Shown here piece by piece: positions 36,643 through 49,009 of a DNA stretch of 64,000 nucleotides. How positions within the stretch are numbered: the stretch's first letter is position 1; each line of letters begins with the position of its first letter. Source of the DNA: Cranoglanis bouderius. Lineage: Eukaryota > Chordata > Actinopteri > Siluriformes > Cranoglanididae. The DNA is taken from NCBI GenBank assembly GCA_023630585.1, contig CM042554.1:1614195-1678194 (forward strand), in the 5' to 3' direction. The notes under the pieces are model-generated. The model made no database searches, was not told the origin of the DNA, and was given only the letters and a program-made list of their open reading frames with translations. The position numbers and the translations under genes were made by a program.

Positions 36643-39600
36643 TACATGAAAAAAAAATTATCACAATATCCACGATATCTCAGAAAAGCATACTGTTACA
36701 TAATTTAGCACAATATCAATGTTATATCGTCATCTTATCTAGCCTTAGTAGACATATCTGTGAATATTATAAACTTTATATGATCAGTTTGTTAATCCCA
36801 TGTGTTTTTCACGTCTGTGTTCTGTAGAAGTTAGAACTTTCACAAAGTTTGGATTTTAACTGATGCCAGAGCATGCGCTGCTGCCATAGGCTACAGACTG
36901 CCCATGTACTGTTATGGTTATAGGCATACATTGCACAATAGAGCATGAATATCAGAGTTTTTTTAACCTAGAAAACACTGTGCTACACAAAAATATTGCT
37001 ATTTTTATTTTAAAAAGCCGCTCCGCACACTGCCAGTGTCTTGTGTAATGGCCAGTTTGATTAACATGTTGGATGCAGCATCGTTGAGGTCTGCTGTAAA
37101 ATTTAATAAGAACAATCTGGCATTTTAATTAAGTTTAATTAAGTTAAATGCATAGAACTTCTGTAAACAGTTGGTAAATCTCCTCTCATCTGAGGTGACC
37201 CCAAAGTTTATGTCACAGTTGCTCTTGCAAATGATGACTGAAGACAGTCTGGCACTAAACAGACTGTCTAAACAAACTCTCACCCTCTGGCTTGGACATG
37301 AGCAGACCTACACATGACCCAGTGAATCACCAATGCCAGTAAATCAGTCAGAAACACTCTCTTCAGCTCCAGAGCAATCACCTCAAACATAAGCCCTTGC
37401 TTTTTCCCCCCAGTGTGACTGACAATGTTTCTCTGTTCCCTAATAACTCTCTTGTATTTATGGTTGGGTCATGGGGTGGCAATAGTGAAGATATAGAAGA
37501 TGTGTAAGATGTAATCATTTCAGCCTGCGGGAATTAAAGTTCCAGAGTACTCACTGGTCTTGTCTGTCAAGTTTCTGAGGTGTAAAAACGGCCAAAATAC
37601 TCTTTCTTCTACTGACAAGGAAGTACCATACTTTATATGGTTGAACCCCCGGCCTTTCCTTCCTAGTAATTATGTGTGAGTGTCTACGAGGCAAGAAGGG
37701 GTGTGACCAGAGCAAAAGAGGTCGATGGAGTTGCTGATCAACAACCTCAGGCTGATTTTCAGGCGAGATATGTTTGAATACAAATCTACCTCGGATAAAG
37801 GGAAGTTTACGTAATGCCGTTATTGTGTAATTCAGTGACAGAGACACGTGGAGGCCTAGGCTTTGCAGAGCCTTTCTTGTTGAAAACTAGAAAGTAGTGT
37901 TGTGCAGATCTAAATCTAATAAACACTAGTATTGCACAGTAATGTGTGGAATATGTCTCAATCTGTAGTGTTCTGGAGATTTGACAGTGGCAGGAAGTGA
38001 GGTCACTTCTCTATTGATCGGACCGTACAGCTATAGGGCAGATGCATGTCCTTATTTATGATGATGTAATCAGCATGTGCAGCTATGGTAGGAAGGTGGG
38101 GAGGAGAGGACGGGCCGCATCTATCACACAGCTTGGCAAATAAATACTCACTCCCATGTAGGCTGTGGGACCATGCTGCAGATGACATCAGTGCTTCCTG
38201 TACAGATGAGTAAGAATGTGTGTCCATATGTGTTTATTTCCGGGGGGTTTTTAAATATTGTTCTTTCCAAACGGAGATTAGATTACATAAACTACATGCA
38301 GCTTATAACTGGTCAGGAATAAATGATACAGCCCTAAATAATTAAAAGAAAATGGACTACCACCTTGCTGCACCTCATGTTGTGCAGTTGTGTGCAGGGG
38401 TTTAACAGACGGAGAGCGCATCTGTGTCTGACAGGGAATGCTGATCCACCCACTGGGAGAAATATCAGGTGTCTATATGCACATATGGGAATAATCACCC
38501 CCCTGCTCCTGCTCTAGGCCTGCTTTCCTCCTTGTGAGCGCCATGGTGAAAAGAATAGGAAAATGTAGGCCTCAGCTATTTAGGGCTTTGGTGCAAGTTC
38601 ATATTTTCCTTCCTGCGTAACCATCCTGCTTTGCTCATGACTTTTCCAGCCGCATCCCCTCGTCTCCCCGCTGCGCTCCATCAAAAGCGGCTTGGCTGAG
38701 ACCTACGAACCTGCTTTCTTCAATGGCTCGGCACGTTCGTCATTCTTAGATTTGGGGGGATTTTGGCTGTGGTTGCTGTTCCAGCAGTAACGTGAACCTC
38801 TCCTGCATAGCTTCAACAGAGCTTCAACATAGCCTTATGCCAGAACTGGACTAATTAAACTGATCTAACCTGATTAAAAGGAGTTTATTTCCAACCCTAC
38901 ACAGGTTGGTAAGGCGAGCAGGAGGAAATTAACCTGATGTGTAATCTATATTATGTCCAGCACAACAGTGCCCTGCTCTTAACCTCTCTTAAGCTTTCCT
39001 GCACACTGCAATCCCCCGCTCCTACTCTTTTTCTTCTAACCTTGGCCTTTTTCTTTAATCTATTTGAAATAGAACATGTGTTTCCATTTTCAATTTGTGA
39101 TTAAAGCACTTGATACAAACCTGTTTTAGTGCTTTTTTTTCCTACAATGGTGAATAATTCTCTTTCCCTAACCCCACAATTTTACTACATTTTTCAATTA
39201 GGGGCTGATCAGAAGGAGAGAGCCAAGGGGAAAGAAAACAGGAGAAAATGAAACACAAACCAGACATTTTGTTCTTTTGTTTCAGTAGCGTGTACATAAT
39301 ATTTATATTTTTAAAAAAAATTTAACTTCCACCTCTCTGCCCCTGTTCTCTGAAATATATCCAATCCATCTCTACCTGAAGACTCCTTACTTTTTCCACC
39401 CAAACACAATCACTCTTAGCCACTTGGAAAAACAAAAGGAGAAAAAAAAACGTTGCAGACGTAGCCAAAGCTCAACACAGGGCCCCAGGAATGACACCAC
39501 ACAGCTGTGAAAGCAGTCATTCATGTTATCATCCTTTATATGTGGAGGGTCATGCCAACACACAAAATTATAGGCACACTTATTTAGGTGCTTGAAGGGC

Positions 39601-42260
39601 GTATAAATACACATTAGTGCCGACTCCCACTCAAGGCAAGGTCATGATGTGAAGACATCAGGAAAGGTCTTCATAATTGAGCTCTACTTTCTTTGAACTC
39701 AACCTGATTGCTTATTACTGCTCTTTATTGTGCAGTAGAGTAGCACACTATTGGTTAAAAAAAAACAAACAGACAAAAGTGTCAAATTATACGAAACCGA
39801 ACAACAAGTTCCACTACGCTCAAACCTCTGATGAGGGAATACCTAACATATCACATAAATATCAGATAAATATAGCACCATTTCTAAATGGCTTATCCAG
39901 GCAAAGGTTTTCATCTTTAATATTTTTGTATTTGCCCTGGGAACCTTCCCAGACGCTTTCTGGGAACATGTTGAGAAAATGGAAGAATAGAAGATGGGGG
40001 GGGGCTAGTAGAGGCCAAGAGGACAAACAGGGGGTGCAGAGGGTAAACTTCTTCATGATGCATATTTGAGATCACTCAGCTCTCCTCTGAGTGCACATAT
40101 AAAGAGAGAGCGGTAAATCGTGAAAACCTCAATCAACTCTTGTTAGTGTTGGTGGCCTGCAGAACAGTACAGTATTCATGTGTATGAAGATAGATCTCAC
40201 AGAAAAGAAAACATCTTTGGTGATTCAGGACTTCTGGTAGAATTCATACGGAAAAGAATCACATTTTCATCTTGGCAGGTAAGCTTTGGGTGCAAAAGCT
40301 TTGGATCTTGGCTATGAGTTAAAATTATACCCACTGCAATACAGAGTCCATTTGAATGACGCAGGCGTCAATTACCATACCACGATTGATTGCAACACAG
40401 CCACACGCCACTAATAACGTCAGCAAGAAAGAAAAACAAGCTTAAATTGCTCAGAAAAATCAAAAGCCAGAAGCAAAATGGAAAGAGGGATTGGAGAAAA
40501 ATAAAAAAAAAATTCAGAGAAAATGAGAAGTAGGAAGATATAAAGAGGAAGAAATAGGGAACATGAGATTCCAATAAAGAAATTTTTTAAAAATTATAAA
40601 AAAATTTTTTAAAAACATTTGGAAAGGTGTGATGGCTGTGGGCATCAGAATATGCACCGATCAAATAGACATGGGCGTTTTTTTTTTATGTGAGAGGCTA
40701 AAAATACAAGAAGACAAACGTACACTCTCTCTGTGCACAGCTTTCTCACCAGTGTTGGCTTTCAGCACCTGGCAATCGCCTTACAAGGGTCCACTACGAC
40801 ACTTCTTTCATTTCCGGGAGATCTTTCTCTCCCGCATCAGCTTCTGACCAGTGCTCATTAAGGAAGTTTAAAAATGCGTGTTGGGAAATAGGTATATTTT
40901 AAGTTTAATCCTTTTCCCCCTTTGAGTATAGATGATTTATATTCCATGAATTTTCAAATCCATTCTCATAAACTATCTTAGAATTAGGAAAAACACGATG
41001 CAAATTTGAAAATAAAGCTGGAAGGTAATCGACTTCCTTAAAATGAAAAACAATCTGGGGTTTTCCAAGACGGCTTTTCCGAGTCACCCTTTTAAGGCTA
41101 GTGAAGTTTTATTTAGAGGTTGTGCTTCCGCACCAGTTCGACAGGTGACAATATTCGGACCTGTGCCTTGCCAAGAGGCACATGCATTCAGACAGAGTGA
41201 AGACTTCCGGAGCTTTATGCGTTACGTCTAAAACGGAAAGAGGACAGTAATCCAATCCACAGGTCCCGTGATTGCCGGGGAAAATCAACAGGGTGTAAAA
41301 GCCATTAGAGAGTGAGAGAGCCAAGTCTTTGAAATTCACAGTGACTCATGAAAACGCTCAGGCTGCTGCCACGTTCATTTTCTTTGGCTTCACATTGCAT
41401 TTCTTTGCAAAAACACCATCTGCAGAGGCAGTGTTTTAAATTGAGATTAAATAGGAGAAAAATTTATTCTCATATGGAGCTGCACCTGGTTGTATCTGGT
41501 TTTGCAATCAAACCTCATATTTCACAGTGCATCCTATCCAAGTCGATATTAAAAGCTCAACAAAAACATCACTATTATTTTTTCACATATTTGTCAAAAA
41601 TCTAGCGTGTGTTTTTATTTCCTCCGTTTGAGATGGCATTAACAAATGATGATACTCGTCAAGAATCTGCAAACAGCATTAATTGCGCAGTGAAAACAAA
41701 ATAAAACGCTGGAGTGGGAAAAGAACTTGTCATTATTTTGCCACTGCACTAATTGGCATGACCTCCCAGAGGAGTGAGAGCCAGTGTGGCACAAGCCTCA
41801 AGCACTGCCAGATGTACTGAAGCAAGCAGCTGTCATTGGGCCACTGGTTGCCCAATCCCTTGGACACCATGCCTCACTGCCTTGGTGCTCTGATTACAGC
41901 AGGATGGATGTGAGAGAAAGATTTTGCAGAAGTAAAACATGGCTATAAAATTTAATTATATAACTAGCTGCCTGGATGAACAGCTTTTTAACCAGTAGTG
42001 GGGTGTTGACAAAAAGATTTGGAAAGCGGCATGAGGATAGCTGTCCTCTGATTGGTTTTGAAGGTGACTTTACTTGCATCTTTCTTGATGAAAGTTAACC
42101 CAGTTCTGTACACTGGGTTAATATACCATAAAGAATATAAACAAACAACAGAAAAGTACAGAACAGACTAAAAGAGAAATAGACTGGTACCAGGATTATA
42201 TATGCCAATGCATGATGTTTACTACATCCTGAATATGAGAGCAAGAGAATGAGAGAATGA

Positions 42261-42303
<43 letters not shown>

Positions 42304-42899
42304 GATCTCATGTGCTTTTTGTTATTTACAGCTCTTTCACAGCTGTAACTGTTAGATGAGTTTCATTCACCCATGACCACATGAAATGAGCCTTGTTCTT
42401 CAAAATGCCTCCTCCTCCTTACACAAGGCATTCAGATCCACCTTTTATTTAGGAGACTTTTTTTTTCTCTTACTATTGCACTGACATCACAGGGCTAAAG
42501 TAGCTAACAAGTACTGGTGGCTTAGAAACACCAACTGGCCTCAAAGGAAGCAAAGTGCTTGCTGAATTTATTACAATCCCATTGTTTGGCTAAGTAATAA
42601 TACTGCGAACATGAACAATTTCATAAACCGGTAAAATAAGTTGGAATTTACCATTTGATATAGAAATTTGTATATATTCATTTATATTCTTAGGTTTGTG
42701 CAAATGGATTTCCCTATTTATCTCAGTGGGGTTCAAATCTGGAGACCATTATTTTTAAAAAAACAACAAAAAAAAACCCACAGTTTTTATTTCTTTAACC
42801 ATTTCTGTGTTCATTTCAGAGTCTGCTTGGCTCATCACCTTACTGAAAGCTCTATGGTCAAGTCTGAAACTCTTAGCAGATGCAACAGTCCCCAGCCAC
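36643..42899. other. Long non-coding stretch
   Basis: No gene or transposon is recognised over about 6 kb, apart from (GAAA)n at 42259-42302. This is the largest transposon-poor part of the window. Segments near 37030-37145, 38640-38940 and 41640-41790 have the AATTA-rich, even-composition look of conserved non-coding DNA. A minus-strand frame (37551-37847) ends in a good donor (GTGAGTACT) but has no recognisable product. Confidence 0.4.
42259..42302. repeat. (GAAA)n microsatellite
   Basis: About 11 GAAA units. Confidence 0.96.
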
Positions 42900-43270
42900 A
42901 AAACAGTCCCCAAGCATCAGTGATCCATGCCCCGTATTTTACAGTGGGGTTTCAGGTGCTATTCCTTGTCACCAAACATGCTGATGGTGTGCATGGCTGA
43001 TTCTGATCTCATCCTGACCAAAATACATGATGCCAGTTGTAGTTCTAATGACGCTTGGTTGAGGCTGTATTTTGTGTAATGCAATCAGGAAAGGCTTCCA
43101 AACAGCTTGTTGTTATGAAAGTAGCATTTAACAGTTGATTATGAAACTTGACATCCACAAGAATAAATTGTACAATTCTAAACCTGATCTCTGGGCTCTT
43201 TTTCCCTTTTTCACCATCGTCCTCACTATGTTGACAGTGTGCCTATGTGTTATGGCCCTAATTGTGCTTA
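42900..43270 (-). pseudogene. Highly decayed Tc1/mariner remnant
   Basis: The stretch around CACCAAACATGCTGATGGTG (about 42971), CATCCTGACCAAAATACATG (about 43011) and CTTCCAAACAGC (about 43096) resembles, on the minus strand, fish Tc1/mariner transposase DNA as I remember it. No reading frame survives. The identification rests on remembered repeat patterns, so it is tentative. Confidence 0.45.
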
Positions 43271-43644
43271 ATGATACTGTCAACTGCTAAAGTATATTAG
43301 ATACCCATTATCCAATGTGGGTAGGTCACAACAAATATCTGTCTCTTTTGTGCTAAATATTCTTTGTTTTTCCCCCTCATGGTAATGGCTGGCAGGGCAA
43401 GGGATTTTACGTGTGTGCAACCTCATATTTATAACCCTGGGAAACAGGACATTATTGAAGGCAACAGCAGGAATCTTGGGGACTGACAAGAAATGAAAAA
43501 TAATAATAATATAATAAAAAATAATAATAATAATTTTTTCCAAGAATGAAATCTGTCTTTCATTTACTTTTGCCAGATATATTTCTTAAACAGCAGCTAA
43601 AGCTAAAGTAGTTCTAAAAAAAATGTTTTGTTAGAACACATATA

Positions 43645-44142
43645 CAGTACTGTTCAAAAGTTTTAGGCACCCTATTTTTTTTTTTTTTTTTAGTACAAAC
43701 TTTGTTATAGATTTTTTATTTTATGACTTCTACATTATCAAGTCGGTACAAAAAACATTTTAGATTCCCAAACATTAGTTTTCTAGCACAAAATTAAATG
43801 TTACAGAAAAATGTTTGTATGTCATTAAAGAAAGCAGCATATTACGTAAGAGACCACTTTTCAGACAGTAAACACAATGAAGGCTGCTGGGTTTTGCTGC
43901 AGAAATAAGAAGCAAGTGCGAAAGTCAAAGTCTCCAGAAGAACTGTGTCTGGTTCTGCAAGATGCTCAATAAAACTTACCGGCTCATTTCCTTATAAATA
44001 TTGACTTTGTTTCATTTGCTACTGTTTCCTGCTCTTTACAGTATTTTTTTTTAAATGTAGAAATATTTAATTTCATTATTTTGGAGGCATCTTTGCTCTA
44101 TAGCATTTCTTTGCATGTGCCTAAAACTTTTGCACAGTACTG
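43645..44142 (+). mobile_element. MITE, copy 2, intact ends
   Basis: A 498-bp non-coding element with about 27-bp inverted termini (CAGTACTGTTCAAAAGTTTT and its inverse), flanked by TA on both sides (43643-43644 and 44143-44144), which suggests a Tc1/mariner-type mobiliser. Compared with copy 3 it lacks an internal block of about 50 bases. Confidence 0.85.
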
Positions 44143-44889
44143 TATATAGTTTGTCCTCTTGGGGTGGAAAATCTGAATTATAGTGTGTTTAAATTTTTCA
44201 ATCATTTTTTCTCCTTTTTTATGAAAAGTGTTTGAAGTGTAGAGGGCACTGTATATTGTCATTATTTTATTTTATTTTTTTGCTGAATCACAAACGCTGA
44301 ATCACTTTTAACTTTCCATGCAATTCTGCTTTCAAATGTTGGTGGCAGCTGTTTGGTTTGGAACGCTGAAAGCCACATGTCCTACTTAAGTCTCATTCCC
44401 GTACAAAGGGACAGAAAATTATGTGCTGAGAAAGAAAGTGATTTTGCTGTTTTGGCTGATTGTCTACATTTGACGTGAATGGAAAATGTATTTGATTTTT
44501 CCCTCCATCACTCCTTTAAACAGACACGAAAATATACACAGCCCATTTTCCTCATATTCAACTGACTATAACACATATGCACAAAAGCTATATATACGTA
44601 GCAGCAAGAAAGTGGCTCAGCATCACTTTCCCATAGTAAATAATACATAGACTTCCAAAAGTTCGAACAGGTTTAAATAGCAGTTGCAACTAAAACCCAT
44701 TTCACTTGACTCTTCACTGACCCAAGTTTAAAAACTTGCTTTTAATACTAATCTGAAACCAGGTACATAAAAATATTATCCAGGTTAACAAAGAAAAAAA
44801 AAACTAGAGGGAATAATTACCATGACCTCCCTAACATAAATGAATCCCAGTAGCTTTAATGAATTAGCAACATTTATACAGTATATATA

Positions 44890-45470
44890 CAGTACTGTGA
44901 AATAATAATGAATAATGAAATATGAAATTAAATGTTTCTTCTGTGCAAAAGTTTTAGGCACCCTATTTTTTTTAGTACAAACTTTGTTATAGATTTTTTT
45001 ATTTTATGACTTTTACATCATTGAGTCAGTACAAAAAACATTTTAGATTCCCAAACATTAGTTTTCTGGCACAAAATTAAATGTTACAGAAAAATGTTTG
45101 TATGTCATTAAAGAAAGCAGAATATTACATAAGAGACACTTTTCAGACAGTAAACACAATGAAGGCTGCTGGGTTTCACTGCAAAAATAAGAAGCGAGTG
45201 CGAAAGTCAAAGTGTCCAGAAGAACTGTGTCTGGTTCTGCAAGATGCTCAATAAAACTTACCAGCTCATTTCCTTATAAAACTGCACAAAGTGTACCGAA
45301 GACTACTATTTTTATTATTTTGTCACACCAAATATTGACTTTGTTTCATTTACTACTGTTTACTGCACTTTACGGTATTTTTTTTTAATGTAGAAACATT
45401 TAATTTAATTATTTTTGAAGGCATCTTTGCTCTACAGCATTTCTCTGCATATGCCTAAAACTTTTGCACA
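44890..45470 (+). mobile_element. MITE, copy 3, with altered left terminus
   Basis: This is the same family and orientation as the copy 750 bp to its left. The left terminus is split after CAGTACTGTG by 46 extra bases (44900-44945) and the sequence resumes at GCAAAAGTTTTAGGC. The right end stops at CTTTTGCACA without the last GTACTG. Confidence 0.8.
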
Positions 45471-46172
45471 TTTCATAAACTTTCACCATTTATTCTGCTT
45501 CAAATAGGACCCGCACCAGGCATAACTACTATCTATCAGCCCTTCCAGTTGTTGGTGAATGATCATTGTGCCCTTTGACCCCTACGTCTGTATGGAACAT
45601 CACACTTCATATGCATCCTATGAAAAGATCTACAGCCACTTCATCTACGCGTCAGTGTGAGGAACACATACCTGCATTGTGTCAAGGCTGAAAAGGAAAT
45701 GCATCTGGCAAAAACACTGCATTCCTCATTGTATTGTTGCTCAGTCACAACTCAGGCCTGTGCTTCATAAGGGTTGTGCGGTTAGAAGTATATGGGGGTC
45801 CATGTGGTGAGTGCAGGAACGGGTGCAGGCCGACTTTATTCATGTTCACTTCATAAGTCCATCCTGACTGGAATGATGGCTGACAGAAGAAGCTGTTCCA
45901 TGGGCTGACTGTTCAATACTATGGCTCAGGATACATGAGAACATGCCGCTACTGAGTTGCTAAACCAGTGCTAGCATGCTTTAAAAACATGTCATTAAAT
46001 GTGTGCTTAACTGAAATGGTACCTAAGTGACAACATGTGGGTTCAAGTACCTGTTTCATTTAGTAGACTCCATACTGGGGCAGCTTTTAATTCAGTGAAT
46101 AGCAATGGATATCTTTACTGTGAGCACACTGAAACATTGTATTCTGAATGTATATTAAACGAAACATACTTC

Positions 46173-46744
46173 TGTCAGTTAGAGAACCCCTCGCACTCGG
46201 AGTCACTCGCGAAGCGAACGACTCATTTCCACATTCCACGCTCCGCGCTGCTACGGAGAACAGCGCACTTCCGCATTCACAAAAACCCGCCGGACTGATT
46301 CATTCATGAACTCACGTTTTTGTTTACTTTGCCATGTGCTTGTGTTTTCGTTTACGTCATGTCTCTGCCCCGTGTGCTCATTGGTTCTTTGCTTTTTGTT
46401 TACGTCATGGCTCCGCCTCCTTATGTTTATTGGTTTTTCCGTTTCATTGTGATTATTAGTTTCAGGTGTGTCTTGTTGTCCTATGTGTTTCTTTTGTCCG
46501 CTTCGTCACAGAGTATTACCTACTTAAATACCTAACTAAGGAAGAATGTGAATTTATGTTTTGCTCGCGGTTCATGGACTATGGATTATTCTCTCGTTGC
46601 TTTTTGGATCTATGCCTTGCCCATGTGAATTCCTGTTTTGCCTTTTGGGATTATGCTCATTTTTGTTCCTTTATTTTTGAATTAAATTCCGAATAAACTG
46701 ACTTTTTCCCCAGCGAATGCATCCAGCCTCTCCTCCGTGTTACA
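46173..46744 (+). mobile_element. Possible solo LTR
   Basis: The 572-bp segment begins TGTCAGTTAGAGAACC and ends CCTCCGTGTTACA. It contains GTTTACGTCATG twice (promoter-like CRE motifs), TACTTAAATACC as a possible TATA region and AATAAA at 46692-46697 near its end, the layout of a retrotransposon LTR. I see no matching target duplication at these exact ends, so the boundaries and the call are tentative. Confidence 0.35.
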
Positions 46745-47999
46745 TAAGACTGTCCTTCAAAACCTCCTAAGGTTCTATCATCGCATTTTTCCACCCAAAT
46801 GTTTTTTTTTTTTTTTAAAAAAAAGGTTAAGCTTACTACTAAAAAGCTGACAAAAAAGACGCAAACCACTGTGTGATTCCCTGCTACTTTTATTTGAGTA
46901 ATAAAAAAAAAGTGCAGCATTTTATGGAGAAGAATCATCATTTCAGCAAGTTCAGCATTTAATTCTTCAAAAGCTATCCCCTGCTGATTGATTTTCATTA
47001 AGCAGTGTACGAGCAATGCAGTGAAGGTTTTGCTTTTCACGGTGGCACATTTTCTGCATGTCATTAATAAAAAACCATACCGTTTGAGTACTGTAATTCA
47101 CTTTTTCACTGGTATGCATGCTTTTCACGCTGGCACCAAATTTTCTCCACAGCATTTGTCATACAGCCATGGATAGATAGGAACACTCTGGCTACTTCAC
47201 AGTCCAATAAAATAATTTAAAAAATAAAAAGTCCATCATCCTGAATTGCATCTTCGCTTTAACAATGCATCAGCTTATTTTTAGCCATGCAGTCATGGGT
47301 AGAAAAGCCCAATTGAAGATCCAGGAGATCCCCGGAAATGCAGAATATACCTACCTGATTAAAATTTATTTGGGCAAAAATGTGTCCAGGGATTCGGACA
47401 TTAGGAATGATAGGTCTGTTTCTTGTCCTGCCAGGTTTTCTCATGCACGAATATTTGCATCAAAAACAGGTGGCAGCCAGTCACACAAACATATAGACAC
47501 CTCATATGCAAGTTGCACCAAAACACAGCAAACTGCTTTCAAACACAGAAGGAAAAAGTATCGGTGACCTGCATCATGCACTTCGTCTTGGAAAGACATT
47601 TAAATGAAGCTTGATTATCTAAATCACACATGTGTGGACGCTCTAAAACACATCTCGGGGACCACTACACTTATGGTTGAAGTTTACTGCTGGCAGTAGT
47701 TTGGATCATCACTGTCAGCACTGACTCCAAAGGGCTGTGTGTGGACATACTCCAATCTAATATTCTCCTGAATGCTTTGGCAGGTCAGTCTTGTGGCTGA
47801 GCACTTTGGGAAAGGCTGAAATTTTTCTAATCATATGACACAATAAAGATCAGCTAATAAGTATTATTTACTTAAGGTCTCAATATGGTGAAAACCTGGA
47901 ACACTCTTAGAATAACAATTGTTCCTTAAAGGTTCTTTGGATAGTTAAGGGGTCTTAGCTTCCTAAAAGTTTTTTGTTTTGCTCTTTTGTATGGTTAAT

Positions 48000-48125
48000 T
48001 CATTCATTCATCTTCATTAAACGTTTTATCCTGGTCAGGGTCACATTGGATCTGGAGCCTATCCGGGAACACGGGCACAAGGCAGGAATACACGTGTGAT
48101 TGGTATGCCAGTCCAATGGAGGCCC
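48000..48125 (-). mobile_element. SINE tail fragment
   Basis: A minus-strand copy of the same tail: CATTCATTCATCTTCATTAA, then TTTTATCCTGGTCAGGGTC and GGAGCCTATCCGGGAACAC. It has no head. Confidence 0.6.
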
Positions 48126-48575
48126 TTTTGCAGGGTTCATAGTATTATTTATGGTTCCCCCAGAGGTAGGAACCGAAACAGATTTAGAGTCCTAGGTTTA
48201 AGATTTAGATTTTGTTCTATGATTATACAATGAGGCAACAATGAGGCAAAAGGAGGAAAAAATATGAGAAAAAATATGGACCATTATATTCTTACTGCTC
48301 AAAGGTACAACCTAAAAGGTTGTTTAGTTTGGCTCTTTGATTCTGTCTGGAAAGTTCTTTTGCTCCTCACCACATCACAGGCCAGAAGCTGCAACATTCA
48401 GCTACACTACTATGGAAGCCATATTTGCTCCAGGTGTTGAGCATGTGTGCATCATCAAATTACGTGAAAAAGGAGTACTATTAGGGCTGGAGTGCCATGA
48501 GACTCTGACTGTGAAACAACACACACATGTGGGGTTATTTGTCAGTGCCATCTGGCACTCAACCTCACCCCTCGG

Positions 48576-48577
<2 letters not shown>

Positions 48578-48632
<55 letters not shown>
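48578..48632. repeat. (AC)n microsatellite
   Basis: About 27 AC units. Confidence 0.97.
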
Positions 48633-48633
<1 letters not shown>

Positions 48634-49009
48634 TACAAATCAGTACTTTTATTCATCTTCAGTAAGTGCTTTATCCAGGGCCACAGAGGATTCTTTTATT
48701 TTTTCTACCAGCACTCATTTCTTCAACCCGCTATCCATTATCTCAATATAAACTTATCATACTCATTAGCTCTTCCATCTTTCCCACACATATGTGCACT
48801 GCCTACAGATATCAATGAAGACACACACAGTGACCATGACAGGGAAAGACTTTTGGTTGTCAAGTGAACTGAATTTCTCATACATAAAACACAGATGGTC
48901 CATGATTTATGACTGCCATGCATAAAATCTGTAACAACTTAAATCAAAACATATTTCAACAAAGCCCTTTCCCTCCCATGTGATTCTACTAATGGAAGAA
49001 ATATATATA

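Larger units (their letters stand above)
46745..49009. other. Non-coding stretch
   Basis: Contains the SINE tail at 48000-48125 and (AC)n at 48578-48632. The remainder shows no supported gene. Confidence 0.45.

Noticed and set aside
37551..37847. A 98-codon minus-strand frame ending at a good donor (GTGAGTACT), considered as a coro7 5' exon
   Set aside because: The product shows no WD-repeat or coronin motif and I see no convincing acceptor defining its start.
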